The translations under genes and the position numbers were made by a program. From Nissolia schottii (Eukaryota; Streptophyta; Magnoliopsida; Fabales; Fabaceae): a stretch of 64,000 nucleotides of DNA. The stretch spans positions 527,149-591,148 of the forward strand of contig QANU01034095.1 in NCBI GenBank assembly GCA_003254905.1. Reading direction: 5' to 3'. The notes beneath the pieces were generated by a model, which saw nothing but the letters and a program-made list of their open reading frames with translations, had not been told where the DNA came from and did not search any database. Positions 33,855 to 46,149 of the stretch are shown one piece after another (position 1 is the stretch's first letter; each line of letters starts with the position of its first letter).

Positions 33855-36800
33855 ATGGAGAAAGCTTCTCTATTCTTTTTCACTTTTGTCTTGTCATTCC
33901 ACCATTTCATGGCCTCCTCAGACCAATCTGCACTTCTGACCTTCAAATCTTACATCAATTTGAATCCTCAGCACATGTTGTCCAATAATTGGTCCGCCTC
34001 TTATTCTGTGTGCAGTTGGTTTGGGGTCACATGTGATGCAAATGTTGGAAGGGTCACAACCTTAAATCTCACAAGCATGAATTTAAGTGGCACCCTTCCT
34101 CCTCACCTAGGAAACTTGTCTTTTCTTGTAAATCTTGATCTCCACAACAATAGTTTTCATGGAACAATTCCAAAGGAGTTGGCCTTGTTACCAAAATTGA
34201 AGGTGGCCAATTTGTGCACCAATCAACTTGGTGGGGAATTTCCAACGTGGATTGGAGAGTTAACTAAACTCCAAGATTTGAGTCTTTGTAACAATAGTTT
34301 TTCAGGGTCAATTCCTGAATCCATGTGCAACTTATTCGAGTTGGAGAGTTTGGATTTGAGCTTTAATTTCATTGGTGGGAGCATTCCAACTGAGCTAGCA
34401 AGGCTTAATAAGTTGAAGGTTTTGAAGTTGACACATAATAAGCTATCCGGTGATATTGGCTCTTCAATAATCTTCAATATCTCCACATTGCAGCTGATTG
34501 ATTTGGCCTATAATCCTTTATCAGGTATAGCTTTTTTTCCCTTGTTAATTATCATACCCCCTAATGATAATCTCATTCACATTTTCAGATTCATTCAAAA
34601 TTTAATGTAACTTGTGTTGAGATACACTGAATTATGAATGAACATAAAAATATGAAAGAGACTAACATTATAAAATAAAAAATGGTACATGTACACCCAA
34701 TTTTATACGCTCATACATCAACTATTAATAATGCACAAACTTTATTCTCATGAGTGCACAAACATTACAAACTTATAGATAAAATTCTCAATTATACTTA
34801 ATTAAGTGCACAAATATTACATGTATTAAAACACAAACTTTATGTATATAAGTATAGAGTGTATGTATGGTGTATATTTTTTGGTGTACGTGTAGCAGAG
34901 CTCTTATAAAATAGAGAGTGCATCGTCTAATTTACTAGGTACTTAGTTACACTTATTTTCAGTTTCATATTTATTTTGATCATTAATTTGTAGCATCGAT
35001 TATAGTTCACACATACAAAAAGAAAAATATTTGGATACTCATGGAGCATATTTAATTCGTACTTCATGAACATTATTAATTCTTCATTTCTATTTTTTTT
35101 AATATTTTTCAAATATTATAAATTTAAATAAATAATTGATAATATTCATAAAACACACATTAAATAAAGTATTTCTCCATACATTAGAGTCATCGCTTTT
35201 GAGAGTTGTGTCATATGAACTCAATTAATGTAAAACACTATGTCAACTTGTTACTTATTTATTATTATATGAGATTTTAATTAGACTCAATTTAATGAGA
35301 TCGTGTCCAATGATAAATGAAGCGTGAGTCAACACACTATCCCATTATAAATGACTACACATAACATTTTTATTTTTCAATTAATTTCTTTTTATTGTTG
35401 TGTGTTTGGTCAAACATATATTGGATAGAAGGAATTCATTTACTCCTTTCACACGCCATAATTGGGGAATGTAAATTTGTTCCATCTAGGTTGAGGCAAA
35501 GTTCAACGAACTTAGTTTCTTAGGATTTTTTTTAAAGTATTTTTTTAAATATATATATTTTATAAAAAAATNATATATTAGAAAAAAATTATTATTTATA
35601 ATAAAAAAGTATTTGTTTTATTTTTATTTTTACAAAGTTTGAATATAACTCAAAGTATTTTTTATATGTTTTATTAAAAAAAATGATCTACTTAAAAAAC
35701 ACTTTAATTTTAAGTCACTCTAAATGAGTTATATATTTATGGGTACCCAAGTCAAAAGAAGCTTATTATAAAATAAATTTATGAAAAATAACATATAAAT
35801 AAATTATTTTATATTTAAATACACAATTAAAAAAATATTTTGAGTGTTTTAATAGTATTTTTTGAGAAATTAAATATTTTAACTTATCAAAAAATATTAA
35901 AATTGATTTTTTAAAAAATAATAAATTATTTAACTAAATAAAACGTAAATTAAAAATATGACTTCATACATTTAAAAATTTTAAAAAGTCATAAATTTGT
36001 ATTGTCCCAATGAATATTAACTGTACAACATGCTAGTGTTTCCTCATGGTTGAATAGTCAAATATACACTGTCTACATTGATTGTGTTATTGTAGAATGC
36101 ACTGTCTAGAAATAATGATCAATTAATTTGTAATAATAATTTTATGATTAATTTGTACTAATAATTTTATGAGGTGTGATATTAATTAATAGCAAAGTTA
36201 TTATAAAGAGATTAGTTACTTCGACAATAAATATGCTGCGTTCATCCAAAAAAAATTATTTATTTATTTTGTGTTTAAAGTGATTTATAATAAAACTTCT
36301 TAATTGAAAAAGATTTTCTGAAAACAGAAAAACTCTCTGAAATCGTGATTATCACCTTTCCGTGTATGTAGAAACATGTCCATGTTCTTAGAAATATATA
36401 TCAATGAAAAATAAGAGAAAAATACTTTTGAGAATTATTGTGGTTGAACTCACATCCTAATGACTATTCCTACGTCTTGTAAGTTGTGAATTTAAGGTTT
36501 GATTTCTCAGCCTCTTCTTCCCAGTCTTAAGTCATATTTATTTCGCCAACCATGAATTGGCACCTACTCATGTATCACTATGATCAAGGTTCAATTTCTG
36601 CCCAAGTTTCACTTTTTTTTTTTTTCCTTTCTTGGTAAAATGGTAGGAAGCATCCCTCAAAAAATTGGAGATCTATCACAATTGAGAAGCGTAAATATGA
36701 GCAAAAACAACATTTCAGGGTCCATACCATCATCATTGTTCAACATCTCAACGCTTCGAGAGATTGAATTCACTTACAACAACCTATCTGGCTCTCTGCC

Positions 36801-38328
36801 ATCTAATTTGTGCCATGGAATTCCGATGCTTGAAAGACTTAACCTCGCTGGGAATTCATTTTATGGTGAAATCCCACAAAATTTGCATCAATGCAAGGAG
36901 CTCAAATATCTTAACATGATCAGCAATAGCTTTTATGGACACTTGCCAAGTGAAATCGGGACATTATCTATGCTCCAGAACTTAGATCTAAGTAACAACA
37001 ATCTGACAGGTACCTACATTTGAATTTTGGCTTAAATATATTCTAAATGGTAGATACTTTTAAATGGATTCTCATCATTAATTGATGAGTTGACCTTATA
37101 CATGACATAAGCGTTAAATAAATTAATTGTAAAAGATTATACTTAATAACACATGATAAAAAATTCGTCTTTGATCCATTCCTAAATATTTGGTTTAGGT
37201 TTCTAATTTTTTTTTCTTTGGTTTTAGTCCAAACATATTAAAAAAAATGGTTTTAATCCATGTTGTTAGTTATGAGTCGGTGAGTTTATTTGGTTTGCAA
37301 GATACTATTAGCGTGACACTTTGTTACTCACGTCGGTAGTTAACAAAGTCTCCTTATCTATAGAAACTAAAATCCTGTAATTTCTTATATGTTTAAAAAA
37401 AAACATTAAGAAACTTAAACCAAATTTCTAAAATTTGTCAATGACCCAAAATATATTAAGCCTAATATTTATTTATTTTTGGTTCGTAGGAGCTCCTGAG
37501 CTCCTGGGGGATAGAAAAAATGTTGGGTATATATGCGGGTATCAAACCTCACAAGAACAAAGAGAGGTGTCGCTTTAAATACAACTCATTAGTTAATAAA
37601 GTAGTGTTTGGTAAGTATCTTTGGACAGAAAATACGAAGACAATGAAGATAAAAACCATGTTTGGATAATGAGACAAAAACATAAAACTTAAAATTGCTT
37701 GTCTTAAGATAATTTTTTACTTGTCTTAAGATAATTTTTTAACTAATTTTTATACATTTAAAAAAGAAAAATACAAAAGAGATGTGTAGAACCCAAGGGA
37801 CGCGTCTCTACCATACCTCCAAAATGGAGAGATGCAAGAGACGCGTCTCTGTTATCTTTGCGTCTCCGTATTTTCTGTCTCAGGATGCTTACAATAGTAT
37901 ATTTTTTAGTGGTGTTTAAGACCCAATAAAATGGTTTGGTCCAAAGTTTCATTAATCGTGTTCAAGTTATGAAATTTAACCCATTGTATTTTCTTTTGGG
38001 ATGAATTCGGGTCATAGTTCGAGTTGACTTAACCTGACCTGAAACTAGGTAATTATTTTTAAGTTATATTTTTTTTAAATAATTAGTGAAAAAGTTATAT
38101 GTTAAGAAACGTGTGCTTGTTAGTTGATTTTTTTAATTCTTCTTCTTATATTATTTGAAGAAAAATGAAAATAAAACTATTTTAAAGTTAATTATAATTA
38201 CACATATTAAAATATTCATAATCTATATTCTATATTATATATAAAGAGGATTCATTTGGTAACTAACTTTAAGTTTCTCTTAACTCCATTGAATTGTTGA
38301 TTTTTTAGTCTATTAATTTTTTAAAAAT

Positions 38329-38367
<39 letters not shown>

Positions 38368-40956
38368 TTCACTCAACCCATTAATCACTACATCCTAATA
38401 ATAACTACTAACTAACCCATTAATTAGTACATTAGTTCTTAAATATATTTGTCACTCAGTGGCTTCACTTAATTAAGAGGGAGATGAATTGAATATGAAT
38501 TAAAAGATCTATTTAAAACTTGTTCAAATAAAAGCAAATGCTTTTTTCACAAAGATATAACACCAACGACTATGGTTAATATAAAGTATTAATTCAATTG
38601 CTTGAATTAATATAAATTTAATACAAATAGTGAAAGGAACACAAAAGGCATTATGTTTTTAATAAAATAAACAAAAAACCCAAAATGATTTAACCTTTGT
38701 CAACAATGGAATATATACTAAAGTATAACACAATTATTGTTAATGTTCTTAATGGCAAAGACAATTATCCCAAGACCCTTTTGTTCAAAACAAATTTAAA
38801 TAAATAAAATATACGGATGGAACACTTGAATGGTAAAAGATAATAGGGAAGAGAAGCACAACACAAGCAATTTATATTGGTTCCATCCAACCATTAATTT
38901 ACGTCTAGTATCTAAGGTATTTTTCACTATAAAATAAATTTTCACAGGTACTTGTAAACCTTTACAATTCACAGAGTTTATCACACACTCACCGTCTCCC
39001 TAACATTGTGTTTGGACATAAAGATAATTTCTAGAGCACATTTCTTAGACATGCAAAAGGTTCACAACCTTTCTCCTTATTTTTGTTAAGAGTAATGAAA
39101 AGAAACAAAAAGAAAAAAAAAACGTAATTACACAACTTCCTCCATTATATAAGCTGGAGTAGTCTTAGCAGGGGGCTCATGAAACAACTCTCTAGTGCCA
39201 CTTCTAGCTCCTATCGTTGCTAAAGAATCCGCACAACTCGCTGAATAATCCTCGCTATGGAAGCTAACATCAACTCCAGGAGTGGAGACCCATGGCTTTG
39301 ATGATTCCAGTCAAAATTAACTGCTTCCTTACAGTCTATTTTGAAAATGAGGTTGCGATGACCTTTCTCCCACGCAAACAATAGACCCCCTCCCCTTTGA
39401 TGGAAAAAAGCTCCCATAATCATGCATGTGCACCTGGCTTCTCTTAGATTTGCAAAATACTTGCTCGTCAGTAGACCAAGTACCATTGGGTAGATCTTAT
39501 TATTCCGCCTCTAACGCACAGTGCGTGGTTTGCATATGGAAAAATACTTGGTATTCTATTCCCCAAATCTCACCCATTGCTCCCGCGAGCGACTTCTAAA
39601 ACCAAAGCAGTGAGTCTCTAGCAGGATGCTTCAGTACTAGACTCCTACACTCACTGTCGCCTACCCTCTTTACTCACCGCACCCCTCACATTCCAACTTA
39701 CTTAACACTGACTAGTCCATACTAAACAGAACACAAAAACAACCACTGCTTGCTCAAGCACAAGACAAAATCAAGACAACCAGCACCATTTGAGATCTGA
39801 GAGAGATGACTCTTCATTGCATTAACACGAGCATCACACAGAGAGCTAGGTTGCATCGTGTCAGGTTGCATGGGTAAAGAGAATATTATTCCATAATGTA
39901 ATTAAGTGATTTAATCAATACCTTATTCCTTGCTTGGGTTAAAAAACATTATTAATTTCCACACTTTCCGTTTCTTCTATACCTTCTCTCTCTTGAACAA
40001 AATCAAATACTTGGCGTTCGGATTGCCTGCCTGCCTCACAAAATTAGCTAGTTCCAAGTATTTTGAGAATTTCTTTATTGCCTTAACTTACATTCATCCT
40101 TCAATCAGAATCTGTCTTCTATCGCCATGTATTTCGCCTAAAGTATATCATTTCTAACCTATCCATGCATGTTGATCGATCAGTTGCCCATAAGTTCTTT
40201 CGGATTACAAAAGAACCTTATTAACTGTATCCACTTCCTACTTACTTTCTCTCAAGAACAAGCTACATACTTCCTCCGTATATCGTACGTATTCTTTACA
40301 TGATTTAAAGGTGATAAGATATATTTGTATAATTGACTATAGTAACAATTGTAAAAATGGCATAGATGATAATATATAAAAAAGAAAATTATAACAGAGT
40401 TCAAATATATTAACGAGATCAAATAGGATTTGATTCTTGTAGTACAATGAGATCCTTCATTAACAAGTCATATAACATGCCCTGATCATGAGGTGGAAAT
40501 AACTCAGTACTAAAAAAAAAATGAGAAATTAACAGCTATCATGCTTGGGGTTTTTTTTTTTATAATTTTTTTTATGCTTAGTTGAACCCATATCTTTTTT
40601 TTTGAGACATATATTCTATAAGTGGATTTTCTTTTTAAATTATTTTTTCCTCTTAACTCTATTAAAATTTATTTTCAAGTCTATTATCCTCTCTCTCTAT
40701 ATATAAAATTTGCTCACCATAACTCATTAAACCGCCACAATTCATTAACACATTTTTTCTCTTTTTAAAAGTTATTATATAACTATATTAAATTACTACA
40801 AAAAAGGATATTAGTATACATGTATCATTATATAATCAATCATTTTACAAGTCCAATACAATTGATTAATGACGGTTTTCTTTTCATTAAAAGTTCAATT
40901 CCTAACCATATGTATAAAAAATGCTTTGTCAACTCCAAGTTTTGACATAAAATTAG

Positions 40957-40988
<32 letters not shown>

Positions 40989-43900
40989 NNNNNNNNNNNN
41001 NNNNNNNNNNNNNNNNNNNNNNNNNNNNNNNNNNNNNNNNNNNNNNNNNNNNNNNNNNNNNNNNNNNNNNNNNNNNNNNNNNNNNNNNNNNNNNNNNNNN
41101 NNNNNNNNNNNNNNNNNNNNNNNNNNNNNNNNNNNNNNNNNNNNNNNNNNNNNNNNNNNNNNNNNNNNNNNNNNNNNNNNNNNNNNNNNNNNNNNNNNNN
41201 NNNNNNNNNNNNNNNNNNNNNNNNNNNNNNNNNNNNNNNNNNNNNNNNNNNNNNNNNNNNNNNNNNNNNNNNNNNNNNNNNNNNNNNNNNNNNNNNNNNN
41301 NNNNNNNNNNNNNNNNNNNNNNNNNNNNNNNNNNNNNNNNNNNNNNNNNNNNNNNNNNNNNNNNNNNNNNNNNNNNNNNNNNNNNNNNNNNNNNNNNNNN
41401 NNNNNNNNNNNNNNNNNNNNNNNNNNNNNNNNNNNNNNNNNNNNNNNNNNNNNNNNNNNNNNNNNNNNNNNNNNNNNNNNNNNNNNNNNNNNNNNNNNNN
41501 NNNNNNAAAAAAAAACAACCAAAGGGCAAGTAAGTCTTTACAAGAAAAATGGAAAATTTTAAGGTACTTACTAAGGAGTTTAAATTGAAATTTTTAAGTG
41601 AAAGAGTGAATTTTTAAAGTAACAAAGTTGATAGTTTTCAATCATTTGAATATGTTGCAGGTACTATCCCTAATGAGATAGGTGACTACTTGAAAAACCT
41701 TCAATACCTACACTTTCATGGTAACAATCTGATAGGATCTATTCCTCCAAGCATCTTCAATATATCAGGGTTACAAAGTTTGTCACTATCAAATAACCAC
41801 CTATCAGGAAATCTTCCAATTTATGGGCATCATAGCCTCTCCAACCTCCAAAAACTCTACGTTGTAGGGAACAACCTTGGTGGAGAAATCCCAAGCGCCC
41901 TTTTCAATGCTTCAATGTTGCTTGAGCTAATGATCGCTAACAACTCATTCACAGGAGTTATATCTGACTCAATTGGCAACTTGAGGAACCTTGAGAGCCT
42001 ATATATGAACATGAATTTGTTAACTAGTGATCCTGCTTCAACAGAAATTGGTTTCCTCACTTCATTGACAAAGTGTCAGAAATTGAAAAAAATCTTTATA
42101 GCACTCAACCCCCTAAATGGAACACTTCCAAATTCCATTGGAAACCTTTCAACCTCTCTCCAATCATTTAAAGCATGGGGTTGCAATATCAAGGGTAAGA
42201 TTCCTTCACAAATTGGCAATTTAAAGAACGTGTTTGATATACTTTTGAATGATAACCAACTCATTGGGGAGATTCCAATCACAATCGGCTCATTGCCGCT
42301 TCTCCAACGTTTGGATCTTTCAAATAATAAACTAAATGGCTTTATCCCAAGACAAATTTGTCAGTTGGTAAATTTGGATCAGTTGCTTCTTAGCAATAAT
42401 AAAATTTTTGGTACATTTCCAAACTGTGTGGGGGATCTTACTTATCTAAGAAAGCTTTATCTAGATTCCAATAACATGAACTCTACATTACCTACTACCC
42501 TTTGGAGCCTCAGTGATATCTTGGATGTGAACTTATCCTCAAATGGTTTTGGTGGCCCTTTACCAACTGAGATAGGTGGCATGAATGCTGTGGTAGGATT
42601 GGATTTATCAAATAACCAACTTTCAGGAAACATTCCTAGTGAGATAGGAGGCTTGCAGAGGATAATGAATCTCTCACTAGCTTATAATATTTTACAAGGG
42701 CCTATTCCTGATTCAGTTGGTAACATGTTAAGCTTAGAATTTCTAGACCTTTCCCATAATCTCTTATCTGGAACCATCCCCAAGTCAATAGAGAATCTTT
42801 CTTATCTCAACTTTATCAACCTGTCTTATAATAGGCTGCAAGGAGAAATCCCTTCCAACGGCAGGTTTGAGAATTTCACGGCTCAATCGTTCATGATGAA
42901 TGATGGACTATGTGGGAGTCCTAAGTTAGGAGTCCCATCATGTCCTAATAATGAAGATGAACATGGCAGGATAAGCAAAACCCTATTACTCAAAGTGATA
43001 GTACCTATAATTGTATCAATTATCTTTGTTGCTTGTGCGACAATTCTTCTAATATGCTGGAGAAAATACAACAAAGGTTTAATTGATATACACCTGCCAA
43101 CATTTCAATTTCAGAAACGAATTTCACAATATGAGCTTCTGGAAGCAACACAGAAATTTGATGAGAGCAATCTTATTGGAAGAGGGGGTTTTGGTTCTGT
43201 TTTTAGAGGCCAACTTTCAGACGGAGCAGTGATTGCAGTTAAGGTGTTCAATTTGGATATGCAAGAAGCTTCAAGGAGTTTCGACATAGAATGTGAAGCA
43301 ATGCGCAATCTTCGCCACCGAAATCTGGTTAAAGTCATCACTAGTTGTTCAAATTCCATTGATTTCAGGGCTTTGGTAATGGAATATGTACCAAATGGGA
43401 ACTTGGAGAAGTGGTTGTACTCTCATAACTACTTCCTACATTTCTTACAAAGGTTGGACATAGTAATAGATGTTGCTTCTGCGTTGGAGTATCTCCATCA
43501 TGGAAATTCAAAACCAATGGTACACTGTGACTTGAAGCCTAGCAATGTTTTGTTGGATGAAAACATGGTTGCTCATGTGTGTGATTTTGGGATTGCCAAA
43601 CTCTTGGAGGAAGCACAATCTCAAATTTATACCAACACCTTTGCAACTCTTGGTTATATTGCCCCAGGTAATGTTTTCATATGGATTTGGTGTCCTTTAA
43701 TTCTTGAAATTTCATGTCATTTAGAATGGATGACAACAAGCTCATGTCATGCCACTTTTTTCTACACCAATTTTTACATATTAAGGAAGCGTTTGGTTCT
43801 TGTCTTGAGACAAAAGAGATGAAGACTATGGGGGACAAAAACATGTTTAGAGAGGGACATGCAAAAGAAAACTTAAAATCATCACTATCTTGGGATAATT

Positions 43901-44647
43901 TTTAAATTAATTTATGTAACTCTCTAAAATGAACACAGGAGACATGTCTTGCAGATGATTTTTTTAAGATAATTTTTTGCATCGTTAGAAAGAAGGAACG
44001 TAAGAAACACCTCTCTTCAGTCTCCCTTGTCCTTGTCCTTTATATCTCGGGACAACAACCAAAAACATCGGTTTTATAACTTAACTCTATGACATTATAG
44101 TTTGGTCCAAGAGTGACAAATTCCACTATAATTTCTTTAGAATTTGCATTAGTTTGCTCCACACTGGTTTGAATGTATGTTGTATGTATAACCAGAGGAT
44201 TAGTCTTATCGTAACAGTAAGGTTTGTTTCTTTGTAATTTAAAAATTACCATCAAATCCTTATCTACTTGTAGAATATGGATCGAAAGGTGTTGTGTCCA
44301 TTAAAGGAGATGTATATAGCTATGGCATCATGTTGGTCGAAGTGTTTACAAGAAAAAAGCCAACTGATGAAATGTTTGTGGAGGGACAAAGCTTAAGGTC
44401 ATGGATCCAAGAATCAATGCCCCATGGGATTATCCAGGTTGTAGATTCCAATTTGATGGAAGGAGAGGAACAATTTGTTTTTGCCAAGAAAGTAGCCTTG
44501 TCAAGTATCATGGAGTTAGCTTTGAATTGCTCGGCATATTCCCCTGATCAGAGAATGAATATGGTGGAAGTATTCTGTCAGCTAAGCAAAATCAAAAAGA
44601 AATTTCTGCAGATGGTAGAAGAACATTTAAGTCACGAAAATCCATAA
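33855..44647 (+). CDS. LRR receptor-like kinase A (subfamily XII-type, non-RD), exon 3 in assembly gap
   Basis: Exons seen: 33855-34524, 36647-37009, 41661-43667 and 44274-44647. All boundaries are GT/AG and every intron is phase 1. Exon 1 gives a signal peptide (MEKASLFFFTFVLSFHHFMA) and the LRR N-cap (DQSALLTFKS..WFGVTCD). Exons 1, 2 and 4 carry about 27 LRRs of the LxxLxLxxNxLSGxIP plant type. Exon 4 continues through a membrane segment (VIVPIIVSIIFVACATILL) into the kinase, with GRGGFGSV, AVKVF, HCDLKPSN and DFG; exon 5 completes APE (split G|AA). HCD rather than HRD makes it a non-RD kinase, typical of FLS2/EFR/Xa21-type pattern receptors at the plasma membrane; the ligand is unknown. 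Paralogue B has a 219-nt exon between these exons 2 and 4. Here that position falls at the 518-N gap, and intron sequence right of the gap matches B intron 3, so the exon is probably unsequenced rather than lost. Relative to B, ten residues after the signal peptide are missing in frame. A poly(A) signal aataaa lies at 44677. Confidence 0.9.
34678..34903 (+). mobile_element. 226-bp MITE family, copy 3 (in intron 1 of LRR-RLK A)
   Basis: Starts aaaaatggtacatgtacac and ends gtgtagcagagctc. Target duplication ttataaaata (34668-34677 and 34904-34913). It is absent from the matching intron of paralogue B, so it inserted after the gene duplication or was lost from B. Confidence 0.88.
35572..35572. 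other. Single-N assembly join
   Basis: One n in an AT-rich part of intron 1. I see no long duplicated flank, unlike the joins at 30951 and 62274. Confidence 0.85.
37602..37898. mobile_element. MITE family 2, copy in the LRR-RLK A intron
   Basis: The left end tagtgtttggtaagtatc..gacagaaaatacgaagac is mirrored by the right end, which in reverse complement reads tactattgtaagcatcc..gacagaaaatacggagac. The arms are about 48 bp and the interior has repeated 'cttgtcttaagataatttttta'-type sequence and no ORF. Confidence 0.7.
38334..38368. repeat. (TTA)n/(TA)n compound microsatellite
   Basis: Uninterrupted tta triplets run into ta dinucleotides. Confidence 0.85.
39180..39620 (-). pseudogene. LINE fragment: pre-RT segment joined to RNase H end
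   Basis: On the minus strand about 39600-39500 encodes SREQWVRFGE..NTKYF then FHMQTTH after a frame change. This matches the segment between endonuclease and reverse transcriptase in plant LINEs (x-x-W-x-x-x-G-D-x-N-T-x-F-F-H). Directly after it, 39486-39220 encodes LFAWEKGHRNLIFKIDCKEA, the RNase H-like domain at the far end, followed by CADSLATIGARSGTRELF and HEPPA. The whole reverse transcriptase is missing between them. An internally deleted, dead copy in the intron of LRR-RLK A. Confidence 0.65.
39621..40956. other. Intron sequence, no feature seen
   Basis: Mixed to AT-rich DNA without exon-like or element-like structure before the (TA)n run at 40957. Confidence 0.4.
40957..40988. repeat. 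(TA)n microsatellite at the gap edge
   Basis: It runs directly into the N gap and is the probable cause of assembly failure here. Confidence 0.9.
40989..41506. other. Assembly gap (518 N)
   Basis: No sequence. Expected to contain exon 3 (about 219 nt) of LRR-RLK A by comparison with paralogue B. Open frames drawn across it are artefacts. Confidence 0.99.
43789..44069. mobile_element. MITE family 2, copy in the last intron of LRR-RLK A
   Basis: The left end gcgtttggttcttgtcttga is mirrored by the right end, in reverse complement gatgtttttggttgttgtcc. It is 281 bp without ORF. The equivalent intron of B (49249-48795) lacks it. Confidence 0.65.
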
Positions 44648-45040
44648 ACTTATTTGTTTTTCTTGTTCACAAATGTAATAAAAATTTGGTCTTTCAACCC
44701 TCATGTTATCTTTGCTCCTCTTAAGCATTAGTGGTGAATAAGGTATGTTAAAGTAGAATCAATGGCCATAGCCCGTGCTTGTATTATATATAATGTCATT
44801 TTCCCATTCTCAAATGTAATAATCTGTATATCAAATTTTTGCACGATTATAAAGGCAAATAATTTCTATATGCAGTATTTATCTAGTGGTTATAGATGGT
44901 GGTAGTGCTAGTGGTTACTGTTACCTCTATCTATATTTTTATTTTGAAGTTTCTTAAAAGTAACCAAATATTTTTCCACTGGAAAGGTACACACATGAGA
45001 AATCCTCTGTTCTAAAATTTGGGTCCAAAGCACATCTTTG
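44648..45040 (+). other. 3' flank of LRR-RLK A, homologous to the flank of B
   Basis: From the stop codon onward the text runs parallel to 48420-48070 on the minus strand: caaatgtaataaaaattt, 'ttatctttgctcctctt', 'aatgtcatt', 'caaatgtaataat' and 'taaccaaat' occur in the same order. The duplication unit therefore includes about 350-400 bp past the stop. Confidence 0.8.
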
Positions 45041-45332
45041 GTTTAAATAACATTTTTCAACAACCATCTCTCTTAAAAAAGTTTAAGTTAATGGTGGAGA
45101 GACAATTTAAATATGAAAAAAATACACTAACCACTTAGTGAAATTACACACATTTTTCCTCTAGTTATAACATTATCTATTGAGACCCTTAAATTTCACA
45201 AATCATTAAACTAACATCCCCTCTTAACGGACTACAGTTGACTTCGTTAACACATGTAACACACATGATTACTAATGATATTTTTGTAATAGTTGATAAC
45301 TTTTAGATATGGCAAAAGATAAGGGTAATGCT

Positions 45333-45471
45333 ATTTGAATAACAAAATTGGATGATGTATAAAAAATACAATAACATGTGAGTGCATGTGTAGAGTATAA
45401 TAATTATGTGAAACCCATGTGCACTCACATGTTATTGTATTTTTATACGTTATCTAATTTTATTATTTAAT
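45333..45471. mobile_element. Short palindromic MITE, about 139 bp
   Basis: The left arm 'aataacaaaattggatgatgtat..acaataacatgtgagtgca' is matched by the reverse complement of the right arm. The arms are about 55 bp with a loop under 30 bases. No coding capacity. Confidence 0.75.
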
Positions 45472-45559
45472 CTTATTTGTCAAGCATATTACCCCAAAAG
45501 ATAAAGTTACCCTTATGTGATAGATAACAAATCCCAACCCACTCCCACCGTCACTAAAT

Positions 45560-45830
45560 GAGGGTCCCAGTGGTTCCTCAACCGCCATTATTTCCTGTGT
45601 CACCAGCAATTTAGCGGCGGTTATTATGAACCGCCAGAACAACCACCGGTAACTGTGTAAACATTTACCGGCGGTTACCGCCGATAAATAAAAACTTGAA
45701 ATTTATGTTACATTTACCTGCGGTTTTAAACCGTTACAATCGTTGAATTAAAAATGTTCTAAAAAGTGTTGCCCATTTTCGGGTGTCACATATGGTGGCA
45801 GTTCGTAACCGCCGCGAAATGTTACAGAAT
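45560..45830. mobile_element. Non-autonomous element rich in GGCGGTTA inverted motifs
   Basis: Short inverted phrases recur: ggcggttattatgaaccgcc, taccggcggttaccgccgat, cctgcggttttaaaccg, gttcgtaaccgccg. Such arrays are typical of CACTA subterminal regions, but termini are not seen, so the edges are approximate. Confidence 0.45.
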
Positions 45831-46149
45831 GTACCCCACACATAAATAAGTATAAATAGAAAAAAACGGGGGGAAGAATTGACAAAATGAATAGAGATTT
45901 TACATTTCATTATGTAAACAAAAAGGTTTGTGTACATGATATATGAATTACATAACATATGTCATATGAAATTAAACACACATACTAAACAATCGCACTT
46001 ATCAGCAATTAACTCTAGCATGAGTGACCGGTTCTAGCAATCGGATTGAAACCAACAAATCAAAACCGGTCCATTAATAAATAAAAATAGTTTCTTGAAA
46101 GATTCTCACGATAAGGTTCCTTCAATGGCTAATAACATTGGGTGATAAA

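Larger units (their letters stand above)
34525..36646 (+). other. Intron 1 of LRR-RLK A (2.1 kb)
   Basis: It starts gtatagc, like intron 1 of B, and ends tggtag. It is three times longer than B intron 1 (728 bases). Part of the extra length is the MITE at 34678-34903 and AT-rich sequence around the single N at 35572. Confidence 0.8.
37010..41660 (+). other. Composite intron region of LRR-RLK A (introns 2 and 3 with the missing exon)
   Basis: It contains a family 2 MITE (37602-37898), a (TTA)/(TA) microsatellite (38334-38368), a LINE fragment (39180-39620) and the N gap. I found no exon-3-like sequence between 37010 and 40988. From 41507 the text ('aaggtacttactaaggagtttaaa', split by small changes) parallels B intron 3. 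Confidence 0.7.

Noticed and set aside
40840-41588. Long open frames across 40840-41588 on both strands
   Set aside because: They consist almost entirely of the N gap and flanking (TA)n sequence, so they are translation artefacts.
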